34,115 nucleotides of DNA from Propionigenium maris DSM 9537 (GCF_027925155.1 NZ_BSDY01000028.1:1-34115); one strand, 5' to 3'; shown: positions 23,210 to 31,421, numbered from the stretch's first letter. The notes: generated from the sequence alone by a model not told the origin. Translations and numbers: made by a program.

Positions 23210-24112
23210 ATGGAATTAATGGGTTATGGTCTTGCACTTCTGGCAGGGGTAACTTGGGGAACACTTGGAATAACATCATACTATCTTAAACTTACTGGAA
23301 TCGGGGTATTTGAAGTGGCCTTTTTAAGGCTGTTTTTTGCCTTCTTGGCTATGCTTACATTTTTCTTTATCAGGAACAGGGAGATGCTGAAGCTTTCAAA
23401 GGTGGGAGTAAAACACTCCATCTTAATTGGGACGATCAGCCAGGGGCTTACTAGTCTTGCTCTCTATAAGTGTATCTCCATGACCTCTACCACTGTAGGG
23501 GTTATAATGGTGTGTCTGGGTCCTCTCTTTACAGCTATCCTCTCCAGGATCATCTTCAAGGAGGAGTTTACTCTCTTTAAGGGCTTGGCCCTTACACTGG
23601 CTTTCTATGGATGTTTCCTCGTGGTTACCGGTGGAGATCTGAGTATCTTAAATACCAATAAGCTGGGACTGGGAGTGGGGCTTGTATCTGGAATAGCCTA
23701 TGGTTTCTTTCCCATCCTCTCAAAGAGGGTTCCAGTTGAATGCAATACCCTGGGAATACTTATGTACAGCTTCCTGGTGGGATCTATCTTTATGATTCCC
23801 TTTACGAACTTTGGAGCACTATTTACATTCTTTAGCTGGAAGCTTCTTCTTCTAGCTGTTATTCTCGGCCTTGTACCAACTGTGCTTTCCTACGGGTTCT
23901 ATTCAGCTGCAATAAGGTATACTACACCTACCAAGGCTGGGATAGTTGCCCTGATTGAGATCCCTGTTACTGCTATAATCGGAAACTTCTTTTTAGGGGA
24001 GTATTTAACTACAATAAATGTAGTTGGAATAGCGGTCCTCCTCTGTGGAACCATCATATCCAAGGGGGAATTCCCTTTAGTAAGAAGAAGGGTAGTTCAT
24101 TCAAAGGCTTAG
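23210..24112 (+). CDS. EamA/DMT-family transporter, copy 1
   Basis: A 300-residue protein with ten hydrophobic helices in two EamA halves (about 5-140 and 150-285), as in the drug/metabolite transporter superfamily. Conserved stretches are GVTWGTLGITSYYL, FLRLFFAFLAML, LALYKCISMTSTT and, in the second half, PTKAGIVALIEIPVTAIIG. Members export amino acids, nucleobases or other metabolites; the substrate here cannot be assigned. AAAGGAGG precedes the ATG. It is one of a tandem pair with 24802-25704, alignable end to end with no gaps and roughly three-quarters identical, so the two diverged after a local duplication. A terminator follows. Confidence 0.88.
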   Translation: MELMGYGLALLAGVTWGTLGITSYYLKLTGIGVFEVAFLRLFFAFLAMLTFFFIRNREMLKLSKVGVKHSILIGTISQGLTSLALYKCISMTSTTVGVIMVCLGPLFTAILSRIIFKEEFTLFKGLALTLAFYGCFLVVTGGDLSILNTNKLGLGVGLVSGIAYGFFPILSKRVPVECNTLGILMYSFLVGSIFMIPFTNFGALFTFFSWKLLLLAVILGLVPTVLSYGFYSAAIRYTTPTKAGIVALIEIPVTAIIGNFFLGEYLTTINVVGIAVLLCGTIISKGEFPLVRRRVVHSKA

Positions 24113-24122
24113 ATAATTTTTA

Positions 24123-24147
24123 AAAGCTCCTCCGGGAGCTTTTTTTG
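24123..24147 (+). terminator. Terminator of EamA copy 1
   Basis: Stem AAAGCTCC / GGAGCTTT (24123-24130 with 24135-24142), loop TCCG, followed by a T-run. Confidence 0.85.
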
Positions 24148-24155
24148 TTAGGTAA

Positions 24156-24296
24156 AGTATAGAATTTATAGAAAAATTACGTGAAGCAACTAGTGCTCCC
24201 AGTGATTATTGGGATGCTACGTCACGCTGTTTTTTGTTGCATAAAGAAGAAGATCACATATTAGGTGTAAGATCTGAAGGGCGATATTTTGATTAA
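24156..24296 (+). pseudogene. Coding-like 46-codon fragment, 5' end missing
   Basis: An open frame from 24156 to a TAA at 24294 has coding-like composition (for example LREATSAPSDYWDATSRCF and HILGVRSEGRYFD) but no ATG, GTG or TTG start and a stop immediately upstream. I do not recognise the parent protein. It lies between the two EamA copies and is followed by its own hairpin terminator at 24376, so a complete gene may once have stood here and lost its 5' part. Confidence 0.35.
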
Positions 24297-24373
24297 GGAA
24301 GGGATTAGATTTATAGAGAGCTTTTATAGCTACCCCTACTGTAGCTGAATAATAATTGAGAGTAAAAATACCA

Positions 24374-24404
24374 TTAAAAGCTTCCCCAAGGGGAGCTTTT
24401 TTAT
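24374..24404 (+). terminator. Second terminator in the EamA spacer
   Basis: Stem AAAAGCT-CCCC / GGGG-AGCTTTT (24377-24400, one bulged T), followed by a T-run. No complete gene precedes it; it may have belonged to the fragment at 24156-24296. Confidence 0.7.
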
Positions 24405-24700
24405 TGATTTACAGGAAAAAAATCAGATGAAGAGGGGAGGCTTACCTAGGGAGAGGGTGCTAATTATCCTCGAAAATAGCCTTACAAACCCATGAATAGA
24501 GGTTGAACTTAAGAAAAACTTAAGAAAATCATTTGTTCATCCTATAGGAAATGAAGTCTCATAAAACTCTGTAAAAGTATTGAATGTACACTTATTAAAG
24601 CTTTAATATTATTTACGATCATACATTGAGGTGATATATTTTTAGAATATAAAATATATATTTGATTTTCGTGGTTTTATTAAGTTTTTGAATAATTGAT
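24405..24700. other. AT-rich spacer, no gene seen
   Basis: About 300 bases without a credible gene. It contains a perfect tandem duplication of an 11-base unit (AACTTAAGAAA, twice, near 24507-24528). From about 24690 onward it becomes homologous to the upstream region of EamA copy 1. Confidence 0.4.
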
Positions 24701-24713
24701 CTCCTTATTTTCG

Positions 24714-24742
24714 TTGCTTATTTACCCTTTTGAAAGTATAAT
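24714..24742 (+). promoter_or_regulatory. Promoter of EamA transporter copy 2
   Basis: -35 TTGCTT (24714-24719), 17-bp spacer, perfect -10 TATAAT (24737-24742). It aligns with the copy 1 promoter, with the same spacer length and a stronger -10 but a weaker -35. Confidence 0.7.
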
Positions 24743-24801
24743 GTCTTGCCATAAAAAAGTAATGAAAAATATTAAAAAAATAATACTGAGGAGGTAAAAA
24801 A

Positions 24802-25704
24802 ATGGAATTAATGGGTTATGGTCTTGCACTTTTAGCAGGAACAACTTGGGGTACACTGGGAATAACATCATACTATCTAAAACTTACAGGAGTCGGGACA
24901 TTTGAAGTGGCCTTCTTAAGGCTGTTTTTTGCCTTTTTAGCTATGTTTGTATTCTTTAGTTTTAAAGACAGGAGTGTTCTGAAGATCTCCAAGGAGGAGT
25001 TGAAGCACACTACACTTATCGGAATCATCAGTCAGGGGATCAGTAGTTTAGCTCTCTATAAGTGCATGTCTATGACTTCTACCACTGTAGGGGTTATCAT
25101 GGTGTGTCTGGGACCACTTTTTACAACTATACTATCTAGGATTATCTTCAAGGAGGAGTTTACCTTCCTTAAGGGACTTGCTCTTACTATAGCTTTCTAC
25201 GGGTGTTTTCTTGTAGTTACAGGGGGAGATATAGGAGTATTAAACAGCAACAGTACAGGACTTGGAATAGGTCTTATATCTGGAATGGCCTTTGGAGCCT
25301 TCCCTGTATTTTCCAAAAGAGTACCTGTAGAGTGCAATTCCCTTGGAATATTAATGTATAGCTTTCTAGTGGGATCTGTCTTCCTTATTCCCTTCATGAG
25401 TTTTGGAGTGATCTTCACATACTTCAGCTGGAAGCTTCTTCTGGTGGCTGTTGTACTGGGAGTTATTCCTACAGCACTATCCTATGGTTTCCTATCAGCA
25501 GCTGTAAGGTATATCGCTCCTGCCAAGGCTGGAATTATAGCTCTAGTTGAGATCCCTGTTACTGCTATTATAGGTAACTTCTTTATGGGAGAGTACCTTG
25601 GGCTTATCAATGTAGTGGGAATTATTGTTCTTCTTGTTGGGACCGCCATATCCAAGGTAGAACTGCCATCTATTAGAAGAGATCCAGAACTTCAAAAGAT
25701 ATAG
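24802..25704 (+). CDS. EamA/DMT-family transporter, copy 2
   Basis: Paralogue of the gene at 23210, also 300 residues with no gaps in the alignment: ten-helix DMT transporter with two EamA halves (GTTWGTLGITSYYL at the start, PAKAGIIALVEIPVTAIIG near the end). Differences are concentrated in loops and the last 15 residues (about 40-60 in the first loop region, 145-160 between the halves), while the core helices are nearly unchanged. GAGGAGG lies before the ATG, and a separate promoter and terminator make it an independent unit. The two copies probably handle related metabolites or are expressed under different conditions; neither can be shown from sequence. Confidence 0.88.
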   Translation: MELMGYGLALLAGTTWGTLGITSYYLKLTGVGTFEVAFLRLFFAFLAMFVFFSFKDRSVLKISKEELKHTTLIGIISQGISSLALYKCMSMTSTTVGVIMVCLGPLFTTILSRIIFKEEFTFLKGLALTIAFYGCFLVVTGGDIGVLNSNSTGLGIGLISGMAFGAFPVFSKRVPVECNSLGILMYSFLVGSVFLIPFMSFGVIFTYFSWKLLLVAVVLGVIPTALSYGFLSAAVRYIAPAKAGIIALVEIPVTAIIGNFFMGEYLGLINVVGIIVLLVGTAISKVELPSIRRDPELQKI

Positions 25705-25713
25705 AAAGACTTT

Positions 25714-25742
25714 AAAAGCTTCCTCTGGGAAGCTTTTTTTTA
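25714..25742 (+). terminator. Terminator of EamA copy 2
   Basis: Ten-base-pair stem AAAAGCTTCC / GGAAGCTTTT (25714-25723 with 25728-25737), loop TCTG, followed by a T-run. It resembles the two terminators of the copy 1 region in stem sequence. Confidence 0.85.
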
Positions 25743-25814
25743 TTTTCTTCTAAAAGGATACCTCCCACTCAAGGGTAATAATTAGTTATGAAAACTACTT
25801 CAGGGAGGAATGGG

Positions 25815-27719
25815 ATGAAGAGGAAAACCATTATACACTTATTTGAGGAGAGTGTGAAAAGATATAGAGACAATATATTGGTGTGGGAAAAGCAAGGAGG
25901 AGAATATAGGGGGATCACCTACAGAGAGGTCTCACGTCTTGTGATGAAGTTTGCCGGTGGCCTTATGGATATGGGGATAGAGACGGGAGAAACCATATCC
26001 ATTGTATCTGAGGGGAGATCCCAGTGGATTATCACGGAGCTTGGTATCCTCTATGCCGGTGCAGTAAGTGTTCCCATTTCAACTAAGATAGATGAGCTTC
26101 CAGATCTCATAGGGCGTCTGAAGCACGCCCAGTGTACCACCATAGTGGTTTCCAAAAATCACCTGAAAAAGATCCTTGCTATCAAGGATAAGCTTCCCCA
26201 CCTGAAAAGAATAATACATCTGGATACTATAGAGACGGCAGAAAGAGAGATCACTTCAATAGATGAGGTCTATAGAAGGGGAGAGGTATATCTCTCTGTG
26301 AGTTCAGCTGCTTTACTTATGAGAAGTGAACAGGTAGGAGAGGAGGACCCCGCAAGTATATGCTATACCTCGGGAACCTCTGGAAACCCCAAGGGAATAG
26401 TTCTTACCCATAAAAACTATATAACCAATGTGGAGCAGTCCTCAGCAGTTATCTCAATACCAGAGTGGTATACCTCTCTTCTCATACTTCCGTGGGATCA
26501 CTCCTTTGCTCATACAGCAGGGATATATACCCTTATGAAAAACGGAGCCAGTATAGCCTCTGTGGAGGTGGGGGAGACGAAGATGGAGACCCTGAAGAAC
26601 ATCCCCAAGAATATAAGGGAGATAAAACCAGTTTTTCTACTTACCGTTCCCTCCCTTGTCCAGAACTTCAAAAAAAACATTGAAAGATCTATAGAGGCCA
26701 GGGGAAGACTAACGAAGGTTGTCTTTAATATAGCTCTTGCCATATCCTGCTACTATAGAGATAGTAGCTCTAACAAAACTTCCATAGGAAAGTTTCTTGT
26801 TAAACCCCTCTATACCCTCTTTGACAGGACAATCTTCAGTAGGATAAGGGAGGGATTTGGGGGAAGGCTTAAGTTTTTTATAGGAGGAGGATCCCTTCTT
26901 AGTCTGGAGATGCAGACCTTCTTCTCAGCCATAGGCCTTCCCATCTATCAGGGGTATGGCCTTACAGAGGCAGCTCCCGTAATCTCTGCCAATGCTCCCG
27001 GGAGATTCAAGCTGGGATCATCGGGAATTCCTGTAAAGGATATGGAGATAAAGATTTGCAGTGAGGAGGGAGTGAGTCTTCCTCCAGGGGAGAGGGGGGA
27101 GATATGTGTCAGGGGAGAAAATGTAATGAAGGGTTACTGGAGGGATCCAGATTCAACCAGGGAGGTCATAAGGGAAGAGTGGCTCCACACAGGGGATCTT
27201 GGATATCTGGATGGAGAGGGGTTTCTCTATGTATTGGGGCGGAAGAAAACCCTTCTCATAGGAGATGATGGGGAAAAATACAGTCCCGAGGGGATAGAGG
27301 AAACCATTTGTTCCTCCTCCCCACTTATCTCTCAAATGATACTCTACAATAATCAGTCTTCCTATACAGTAGCTCTCATCGTTCTGGATTCCTACCAGGT
27401 GAAAGAACTGTTAAAGAGAAAGAAGCTCACTCTTGGAGATGAGAGGGGGCAGCGTCTGATTATCAAGGTTATAGAGGAGGAGATCAAAAGATACAGGTAT
27501 GGAGACCGGAAGGGGACCTTTCCCTCCAGATGGCTTCCCTCAGCTTTTAGCCTCCTAGAAGAGGGGTTTACAGAGGAAAATGGGCTCTTAAACTCAACCC
27601 TCAAGATAGTCCGTCTAAAGATTCTTCGGACCTATAAGGAAAAGCTAGAGTTTATGTACACCTCCAAGGGAAAAGACATCTACAACAGTGAAAACCTAAA
27701 GTGCATATCCAGACTGTAA
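25815..27719 (+). CDS. AMP-forming long-chain acyl-CoA synthetase (FadD15-like)
   Basis: A 634-residue adenylate-forming enzyme that should activate a fatty acid with ATP and CoA. Signature motifs are in order: CYTSGTSGNPKGIVLTHKN (P-loop, about residues 190-208), YQGYGLTEAAPVIS (A5), LHTGDLGYLDGEGFLYVLGR (A7/A8), then KKTLLIGDDGEKYSPEGIE at the hinge. The pattern fits the bacterial FadD15-type long-chain ligases rather than acetyl-CoA synthetases. I start at 25815 because GGGAGG sits 6 bases upstream; an in-frame ATG at 25788 has no ribosome site. Monocistronic, and converging on the pbp gene through a shared terminator. Confidence 0.9.
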   Translation: MKRKTIIHLFEESVKRYRDNILVWEKQGGEYRGITYREVSRLVMKFAGGLMDMGIETGETISIVSEGRSQWIITELGILYAGAVSVPISTKIDELPDLIGRLKHAQCTTIVVSKNHLKKILAIKDKLPHLKRIIHLDTIETAEREITSIDEVYRRGEVYLSVSSAALLMRSEQVGEEDPASICYTSGTSGNPKGIVLTHKNYITNVEQSSAVISIPEWYTSLLILPWDHSFAHTAGIYTLMKNGASIASVEVGETKMETLKNIPKNIREIKPVFLLTVPSLVQNFKKNIERSIEARGRLTKVVFNIALAISCYYRDSSSNKTSIGKFLVKPLYTLFDRTIFSRIREGFGGRLKFFIGGGSLLSLEMQTFFSAIGLPIYQGYGLTEAAPVISANAPGRFKLGSSGIPVKDMEIKICSEEGVSLPPGERGEICVRGENVMKGYWRDPDSTREVIREEWLHTGDLGYLDGEGFLYVLGRKKTLLIGDDGEKYSPEGIEETICSSSPLISQMILYNNQSSYTVALIVLDSYQVKELLKRKKLTLGDERGQRLIIKVIEEEIKRYRYGDRKGTFPSRWLPSAFSLLEEGFTEENGLLNSTLKIVRLKILRTYKEKLEFMYTSKGKDIYNSENLKCISRL

Positions 27720-27723
27720 ATAA

Positions 27724-27758
27724 AAAAAGAGTTTCGCCCTAAGGACGAAACTCTTTTT
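27724..27758. terminator. Bidirectional terminator between acyl-CoA synthetase and pbp genes
   Basis: Stem GAGTTTCG / CGAAACTC (27729-27736 with 27746-27753) with an additional inner CCT/AGG pairing, A-run on the left and T-run on the right. Confidence 0.9.
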
Positions 27759-27763
27759 GTTTT

Positions 27764-29923
27764 TTATCTGTCGAATAACTCATTGAATACATCGTTGGAG
27801 TCTCTGAGCCTCTTATCTGTTTCGATATTCTCAAGCTCCTCTGGAGATATCCTATCCAGGATCATCTCCTCTCTTCTAAAGAACTTTTCAAGTCCCTGGG
27901 AGTACTTTGAGTTTTCCTCCACAGGAAGCTGCCACCTCTTAAAGAGTGCTTTCCTTACAAAGGAAGATGTGTTGTCTGAGATAAGACCAGATCTAGAATC
28001 GATCTTCTTCTCCACCAGATCTCCGTTTTTAAGGTGCTCCTCTATAAAGGTGAACTTTCCAGGAAGATAGATATCCTCATCTACCATCTTCTGGTAGTAC
28101 TGCCCCCAAAGGGGAGCTCCAATACTTCCTCCAGTTGCCTTTTCCATTGAGGTATTGTCATCCTTACCTACATAGAGAACTGTAACTAGGTTCGGAGTGA
28201 TTCCAGCAAACCAGGCTGTTCTGAACTCATTGGTTGTTCCTGTCTTACCACCCTGCTCTATATACTTTCCGTCCTTACCCTTTACTCTGGCATTTCTACC
28301 GGAACCATATGTCACTACATCCTTCATCATATGAACTATAAGGGAAACATCCTCGCTCTCAAAGACCTTCTCCCTCTTTATAGGGTTTTCATAGATAACC
28401 TTTCCGTATCTGTCCTCTATCCTGGTTATAAACACAGGATCCACCTTGTATCCTCCATTGGAGAATGGCAGGTAGGCAGTAGCCAGATCATATGGTGAAA
28501 GATCCATAGTTCCAAGGGCTGTTGTAAGGTTGTTTGGAATATTCATCTTTACTCCAGTGGAATCCACCACTTTCTTTACATTCTTAATTCCTATCTCCTG
28601 GAGAACCTTAATGGCCACTATATTTATAGAACGCTCCATACCTTCCAGGATGGTAAAGTTCTTTCTAAACTGCTTACCGTAGTTTCTAGGCTCCCATGTT
28701 CCATACTTTACCTTGCTGTCCTCTACCACATAGTTCATAGGATACCCCATCTGCAGAGCAGTAAAGTATACAAAGGGCTTAAAGGCCGATCCCGGCTGTC
28801 TCTTGGCCATTATAGCTCTGTTGAAGTTTCCCTCCTTGAAGTCCCTTCCTCCGATGATACTCTTTATATGACCATTGCTGGAATCCATGGTGATCATAGC
28901 TCCCTCTAGGTCCTTATTGTCCTTAAATGCCTTGTACTCCCTGAAGGTCTCCTGGGCAGCCTTCTGCATCTGAAGATCCAGAGTGGTATATACCTTTAGT
29001 CCTCCTTCATATACAAGGTTCTCATCATACATACTAAAGATCTGCTTCTGAACTATATCTGTAAAGTCTGGGGTTCTGAGCTTTCTCTGGCTTCTTTGAT
29101 TGAGCACCACACTTGTTCCTAGGTCTGAGATATAGTCCTCTGGAAGATCCTTTTCATTTATAAAGTTATGGGCAAGAGCTTTATCCAGCTCCTCCTTCCC
29201 TATAAATCCAAACTTATACATTTGATTTAATATAAGCGTCTCCCTCTTTATAGCATTATTAAGCCTTGTTCTGGGATTATAGAGGTTAGGCCTGTTTGGA
29301 ATTCCTGCAAGCATAGCTGCTTCAGCAAGGTTTAACTCACTAACGTCCTTTCCGAAGAAGGACTGGGCTGCAGTTTTAATCCCATAGGCTCCTGAACCGA
29401 AGTATATCTCATTTAGGTACTTCTGCAGGATCTCCTCCTTGGTATACTTTCTCTCTATCTCAATAGTTATAAGAGCTTCCTTAACCTTTCTCATAAGCCT
29501 CTTTTCATGGGATAAGAAGGCGTTTTTAGCCAGCTGCTGGGTAAGAGTACTTCCACCCTGGGCCGATCTTCCCTGACTGATATTTACCATGGCCGCCTTA
29601 AGAAGTCTTATGGGATCCAGACCATAGTGGGAGTAGAATCTTCTGTCCTCTATGGCAACAAAAGCATTCTTTACATGGGCAGGAATCTCCTCTGCACCGG
29701 CTTCCTCCCTTATCTCTCTGTAGATCAAGTCAATTACCTCACCGTTACTGTCGTAGATAACTGTAGGTACCGAAGCATTGTAGTCCTCCACCAGCCTCTC
29801 TACGTCTGGCAGGCTCTGATAGGCTTTGTGAATTAAAAAGCCTGTGCCCGCCCCTCCAGCTAAAACCACTAACAATACCAGCATAGACAGGTATTTTAAA
29901 GCTTTTTTTAAAGTTATTTTCAT
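27764..29923 (-). CDS. Class A penicillin-binding protein (PBP1A-type)
   Basis: A 719-residue bifunctional peptidoglycan synthase: short cytoplasmic tail, a membrane helix (about 11-31), a glycosyltransferase-51 domain and a transpeptidase domain facing the periplasm. GT51 motifs: EDRRFYSHYG with catalytic Glu92, GGSTLTQQLAKN (123-134) and KYLNEIYFG (168-176). Transpeptidase motifs: SAFK with catalytic Ser379, SIN (432-434) and KTG (560-562). It polymerises lipid II delivered by MurJ (encoded at 6938) and cross-links the glycan. GAGG is 9 bases before the ATG, and a moderate promoter lies at 29964. Confidence 0.96.
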   Translation of the reverse strand: MKITLKKALKYLSMLVLLVVLAGGAGTGFLIHKAYQSLPDVERLVEDYNASVPTVIYDSNGEVIDLIYREIREEAGAEEIPAHVKNAFVAIEDRRFYSHYGLDPIRLLKAAMVNISQGRSAQGGSTLTQQLAKNAFLSHEKRLMRKVKEALITIEIERKYTKEEILQKYLNEIYFGSGAYGIKTAAQSFFGKDVSELNLAEAAMLAGIPNRPNLYNPRTRLNNAIKRETLILNQMYKFGFIGKEELDKALAHNFINEKDLPEDYISDLGTSVVLNQRSQRKLRTPDFTDIVQKQIFSMYDENLVYEGGLKVYTTLDLQMQKAAQETFREYKAFKDNKDLEGAMITMDSSNGHIKSIIGGRDFKEGNFNRAIMAKRQPGSAFKPFVYFTALQMGYPMNYVVEDSKVKYGTWEPRNYGKQFRKNFTILEGMERSINIVAIKVLQEIGIKNVKKVVDSTGVKMNIPNNLTTALGTMDLSPYDLATAYLPFSNGGYKVDPVFITRIEDRYGKVIYENPIKREKVFESEDVSLIVHMMKDVVTYGSGRNARVKGKDGKYIEQGGKTGTTNEFRTAWFAGITPNLVTVLYVGKDDNTSMEKATGGSIGAPLWGQYYQKMVDEDIYLPGKFTFIEEHLKNGDLVEKKIDSRSGLISDNTSSFVRKALFKRWQLPVEENSKYSQGLEKFFRREEMILDRISPEELENIETDKRLRDSNDVFNELFDR

Positions 29924-29963
29924 TACTTCAACCTCATTATTTTTATTTTAATATCTGTTGCAT

Positions 29964-29992
29964 ATTTTAACATAAAAAAAGTTGTGGCACAA
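29964..29992 (-). promoter_or_regulatory. Probable pbp promoter
   Basis: Minus-strand -35 TTGTGC (29987-29992), 17-bp spacer, -10 TAAAAT (29964-29969). Confidence 0.5.
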
Positions 29993-30017
29993 ACCTTGGA
30001 GATTATTTATTTTTTTG

Positions 30018-30046
30018 TTGACAAAACTTCTGGAATAAGCTATATT
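30018..30046 (+). promoter_or_regulatory. Promoter of the tRNA-Leu/tRNA-Ser operon
   Basis: Perfect -35 TTGACA (30018-30023), 17-bp spacer, -10 TATATT (30041-30046), about 15 bases before tRNA-Leu. Confidence 0.85.
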
Positions 30047-30061
30047 ATTAAGGTAACGAAA

Positions 30062-30148
30062 GCCTGGGTGGCGGAATTGGTAGACGCAGCGGACTCAAAA
30101 TCCGCCGGACTTCGGTCTATATGGGTTCAAGTCCCATCCTAGGTACCA
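30062..30148 (+). tRNA. tRNA-Leu (anticodon CAA)
   Basis: A complete 87-nt class II tRNA. Acceptor GCCTGGG pairs with CCTAGGT (two G-U pairs), the anticodon stem GCGGA / TCCGC carries loop CTCAAAA (anticodon CAA), the long variable arm is present, the T-loop is TTCAAGT, and CCA is encoded at 30146-30148. First gene of a two-tRNA operon. A 55-base copy of its 3' part, from the anticodon loop to CCA, recurs at 33300-33354. Confidence 0.97.
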
Positions 30149-30258
30149 GGAAAAAAATATGGTGGGGTGACCGAGTGGCTAAGGAGCACGCCTGGAACGC
30201 GTGTAGAGCGTAAAAGCTTCGAGGGTTCAAATCCCTCCCTCATCGCCATAATGAACGT
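30094..30258 (+). repeat. Left copy of the tRNA-Leu(3')-tRNA-Ser direct repeat
   Basis: From the tRNA-Leu anticodon loop through tRNA-Ser to just past it, this segment recurs at 33300-33463. The leucine part has 3 mismatches in 55; the serine tRNA is identical over 88 bases; the linker between them differs by two bases in length. The two copies lie about 3.2 kb apart and enclose all of the accessory genes of this region. Confidence 0.85.
30161..30248 (+). tRNA. tRNA-Ser (anticodon GGA), copy 1
   Basis: Complete 88-nt class II tRNA. Acceptor GGTGGGG pairs with CCTCATC (two G-U pairs), anticodon stem CACGC / GCGTG with loop CTGGAAC (anticodon GGA), long variable arm, T-arm GAGGG-TTCAAAT-CCCTC, encoded CCA. 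It lies 12 bases after tRNA-Leu and is identical to the copy at 33365-33452. Confidence 0.97.
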
Positions 30259-30260
30259 AC

Positions 30261-30287
30261 AAGGAATCTTAGGATTCCTTTTTTTAA
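30261..30287 (+). terminator. Terminator of the tRNA operon
   Basis: Stem AAGGAATC / GATTCCTT (30261-30268 with 30273-30280), four-base loop, followed by a T-run. Confidence 0.85.
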
Positions 30288-30352
30288 TATTTGCGTCTCA
30301 GACCCTAAAAGAACAACGCAATACTGGTCAAGTCTGGAGGGGGAATATCGAC

Positions 30353-30479
30353 GTAGATTTAATCAGTTCGTACCTTGTTGCGAGGATAATAGGGCACTCA
30401 ACCATGGAAATGATTAAAGAGATATGTTAATATGGAGAACAAGAGCCTTAGAGACACCATAGAAGGGTTGGGAGTATAG
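30353..30479 (+). pseudogene. Relic of a tyrosine recombinase (integrase) C-terminus
   Basis: The frame reads ...YLVARIIGHSTMEMIK, which matches the conserved GH-containing box of tyrosine recombinases, and then breaks. Dropping one base (the G at 30419) continues it as RYVNMENKSLRDTIEGLGV to a TAG at 30477, the expected RY-x-nucleophile region (Tyr codon 30423-30425) and tail. The N-terminal domain and the Arg-x-x-... catalytic boxes are missing, so only about 43 residues survive. It lies about 100 bases after the tRNA-Ser gene, the usual position of an integrase next to its tRNA attachment site. The fragment is short, and family identity rests on this box. Confidence 0.6.
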
Positions 30480-30538
30480 ATAAGTTTTTGAAGTGATCTC
30501 TTAAGGGTCATCTATATATGAATCGTTAACTTGCCACA
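30473..30538 (+). repeat. Divergent direct repeat, copy A
   Basis: Begins AGTATAGATAAGTTT and ends GTTAACTTGCCACA. It aligns along its length, at roughly two-thirds identity, with 31411-31479. It starts inside the last codons of the integrase relic. Confidence 0.55.
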
Positions 30539-30581
30539 AATAAAATTAGAATAAGTGTAAGAAAGAACCCTAAGAGAAACA

Positions 30582-30622
30582 AAATATAGTGGGGTAGTAA
30601 CTTTGCCCGAGAGCTAAGGAGG
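30582..30622 (+). repeat. tRNA-Ser 5'-end relic upstream of the PHP gene
   Basis: The sequence AAATATAGTGGGGTA ... CCGAGAGCTAAGGAG matches the leader and first third of tRNA-Ser (AAATATGGTGGGGTG, CCGAGTGGCTAAGGAG) with an 8-base insertion between. The D-arm-like CTAAGGAG supplies the ribosome site of the next gene. Similarity is by eye over about 30 bases and could be partly fortuitous. Confidence 0.4.
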
Positions 30623-30629
30623 AGAATCA

Positions 30630-31421
30630 TTGAAGAAAACAAATTATCATACCCACCATTATAGGTGTAAGCACGCAGAGGGAAAAATAGCAGATTATGT
30701 GAGATTTGCTGTGGAAAGAGGGATGAGCGAACTGGGAATGAGCTGCCATGTACCTTATAAAGATGGCAGATTATCCTGGGACAGGATGGATTATTCAGAT
30801 CTTCCAGAATACTTCCAAGAGGTAGACCAGGTAAGGGAAACTTTCAAGGATATAAAACTATTGAAGGGCTTAGAGTGCGAATACTTTGAAGACTCCCACG
30901 ATTACTATCTGAAGTTAAAAGAGAAAACAGACTATCTCATATTAGGCCACCACTATCTTTTTAAAGAGGAGGGAGAGATAGTTGGTTCCCTTTCCTTACT
31001 CCACGAGGAAGAGCTATTCCTGTACAGAGACCGTGTGGTAAAGGGTATAGAAAGCGGTATATTCGACTTCCTAGCCCATCCTGATTTATTTATGGCCAGC
31101 TATCCACAGTGGGACGAGCACTGTGAAATAGTAACAGAGGACATACTGGCCTCGTGTAGAAAACACAACATGCCCATAGAATATAATGCCAATGGTCTGA
31201 GATATGACAACACTAGAGACTATCCCAATGATAATTTCTGGAAGTATGTATCGGATAACTACAGGGATATAGAGGTAATCGTAAATTCAGATGCCCATTC
31301 CCCAGAGGCTTTAGATGATGAATTCGTGAAAGCTGCTAAAGACAGAGTAAAAGAGATGAACCTTAATCATATAGAACTACTTCAAATAAAGCCACCACAG
31401 AAGGATAGGAAGTATAGATAA
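30630..31421 (+). CDS. PHP-family phosphatase (histidinol-phosphatase-like)
   Basis: A 263-residue metal-dependent hydrolase of the PHP superfamily, HisK type, expected to remove phosphate from L-histidinol phosphate or a related sugar phosphate. Metal-binding motifs are visible in order: NYHTHHYRCKHAEG (start), GMSCHVPY, KGLECEYF, LILGHHYLF, FDFLAHPDLF and VNSDAHSP. The start codon is TTG, fixed by AAGGAGGAG (30616-30624) five bases upstream; no ATG is available. No other histidine gene is nearby. It lies inside the tRNA-bounded segment, between two copies of a divergent direct repeat, and its stop codon falls in the second copy. Confidence 0.88.
   Translation: MKKTNYHTHHYRCKHAEGKIADYVRFAVERGMSELGMSCHVPYKDGRLSWDRMDYSDLPEYFQEVDQVRETFKDIKLLKGLECEYFEDSHDYYLKLKEKTDYLILGHHYLFKEEGEIVGSLSLLHEEELFLYRDRVVKGIESGIFDFLAHPDLFMASYPQWDEHCEIVTEDILASCRKHNMPIEYNANGLRYDNTRDYPNDNFWKYVSDNYRDIEVIVNSDAHSPEALDDEFVKAAKDRVKEMNLNHIELLQIKPPQKDRKYR

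Noticed and set aside
30167..30430. 87-codon frame starting within tRNA-Ser
   Set aside because: Its first 27 codons are the tRNA gene itself. Only the tail is meaningful, as an integrase relic, and is listed separately.
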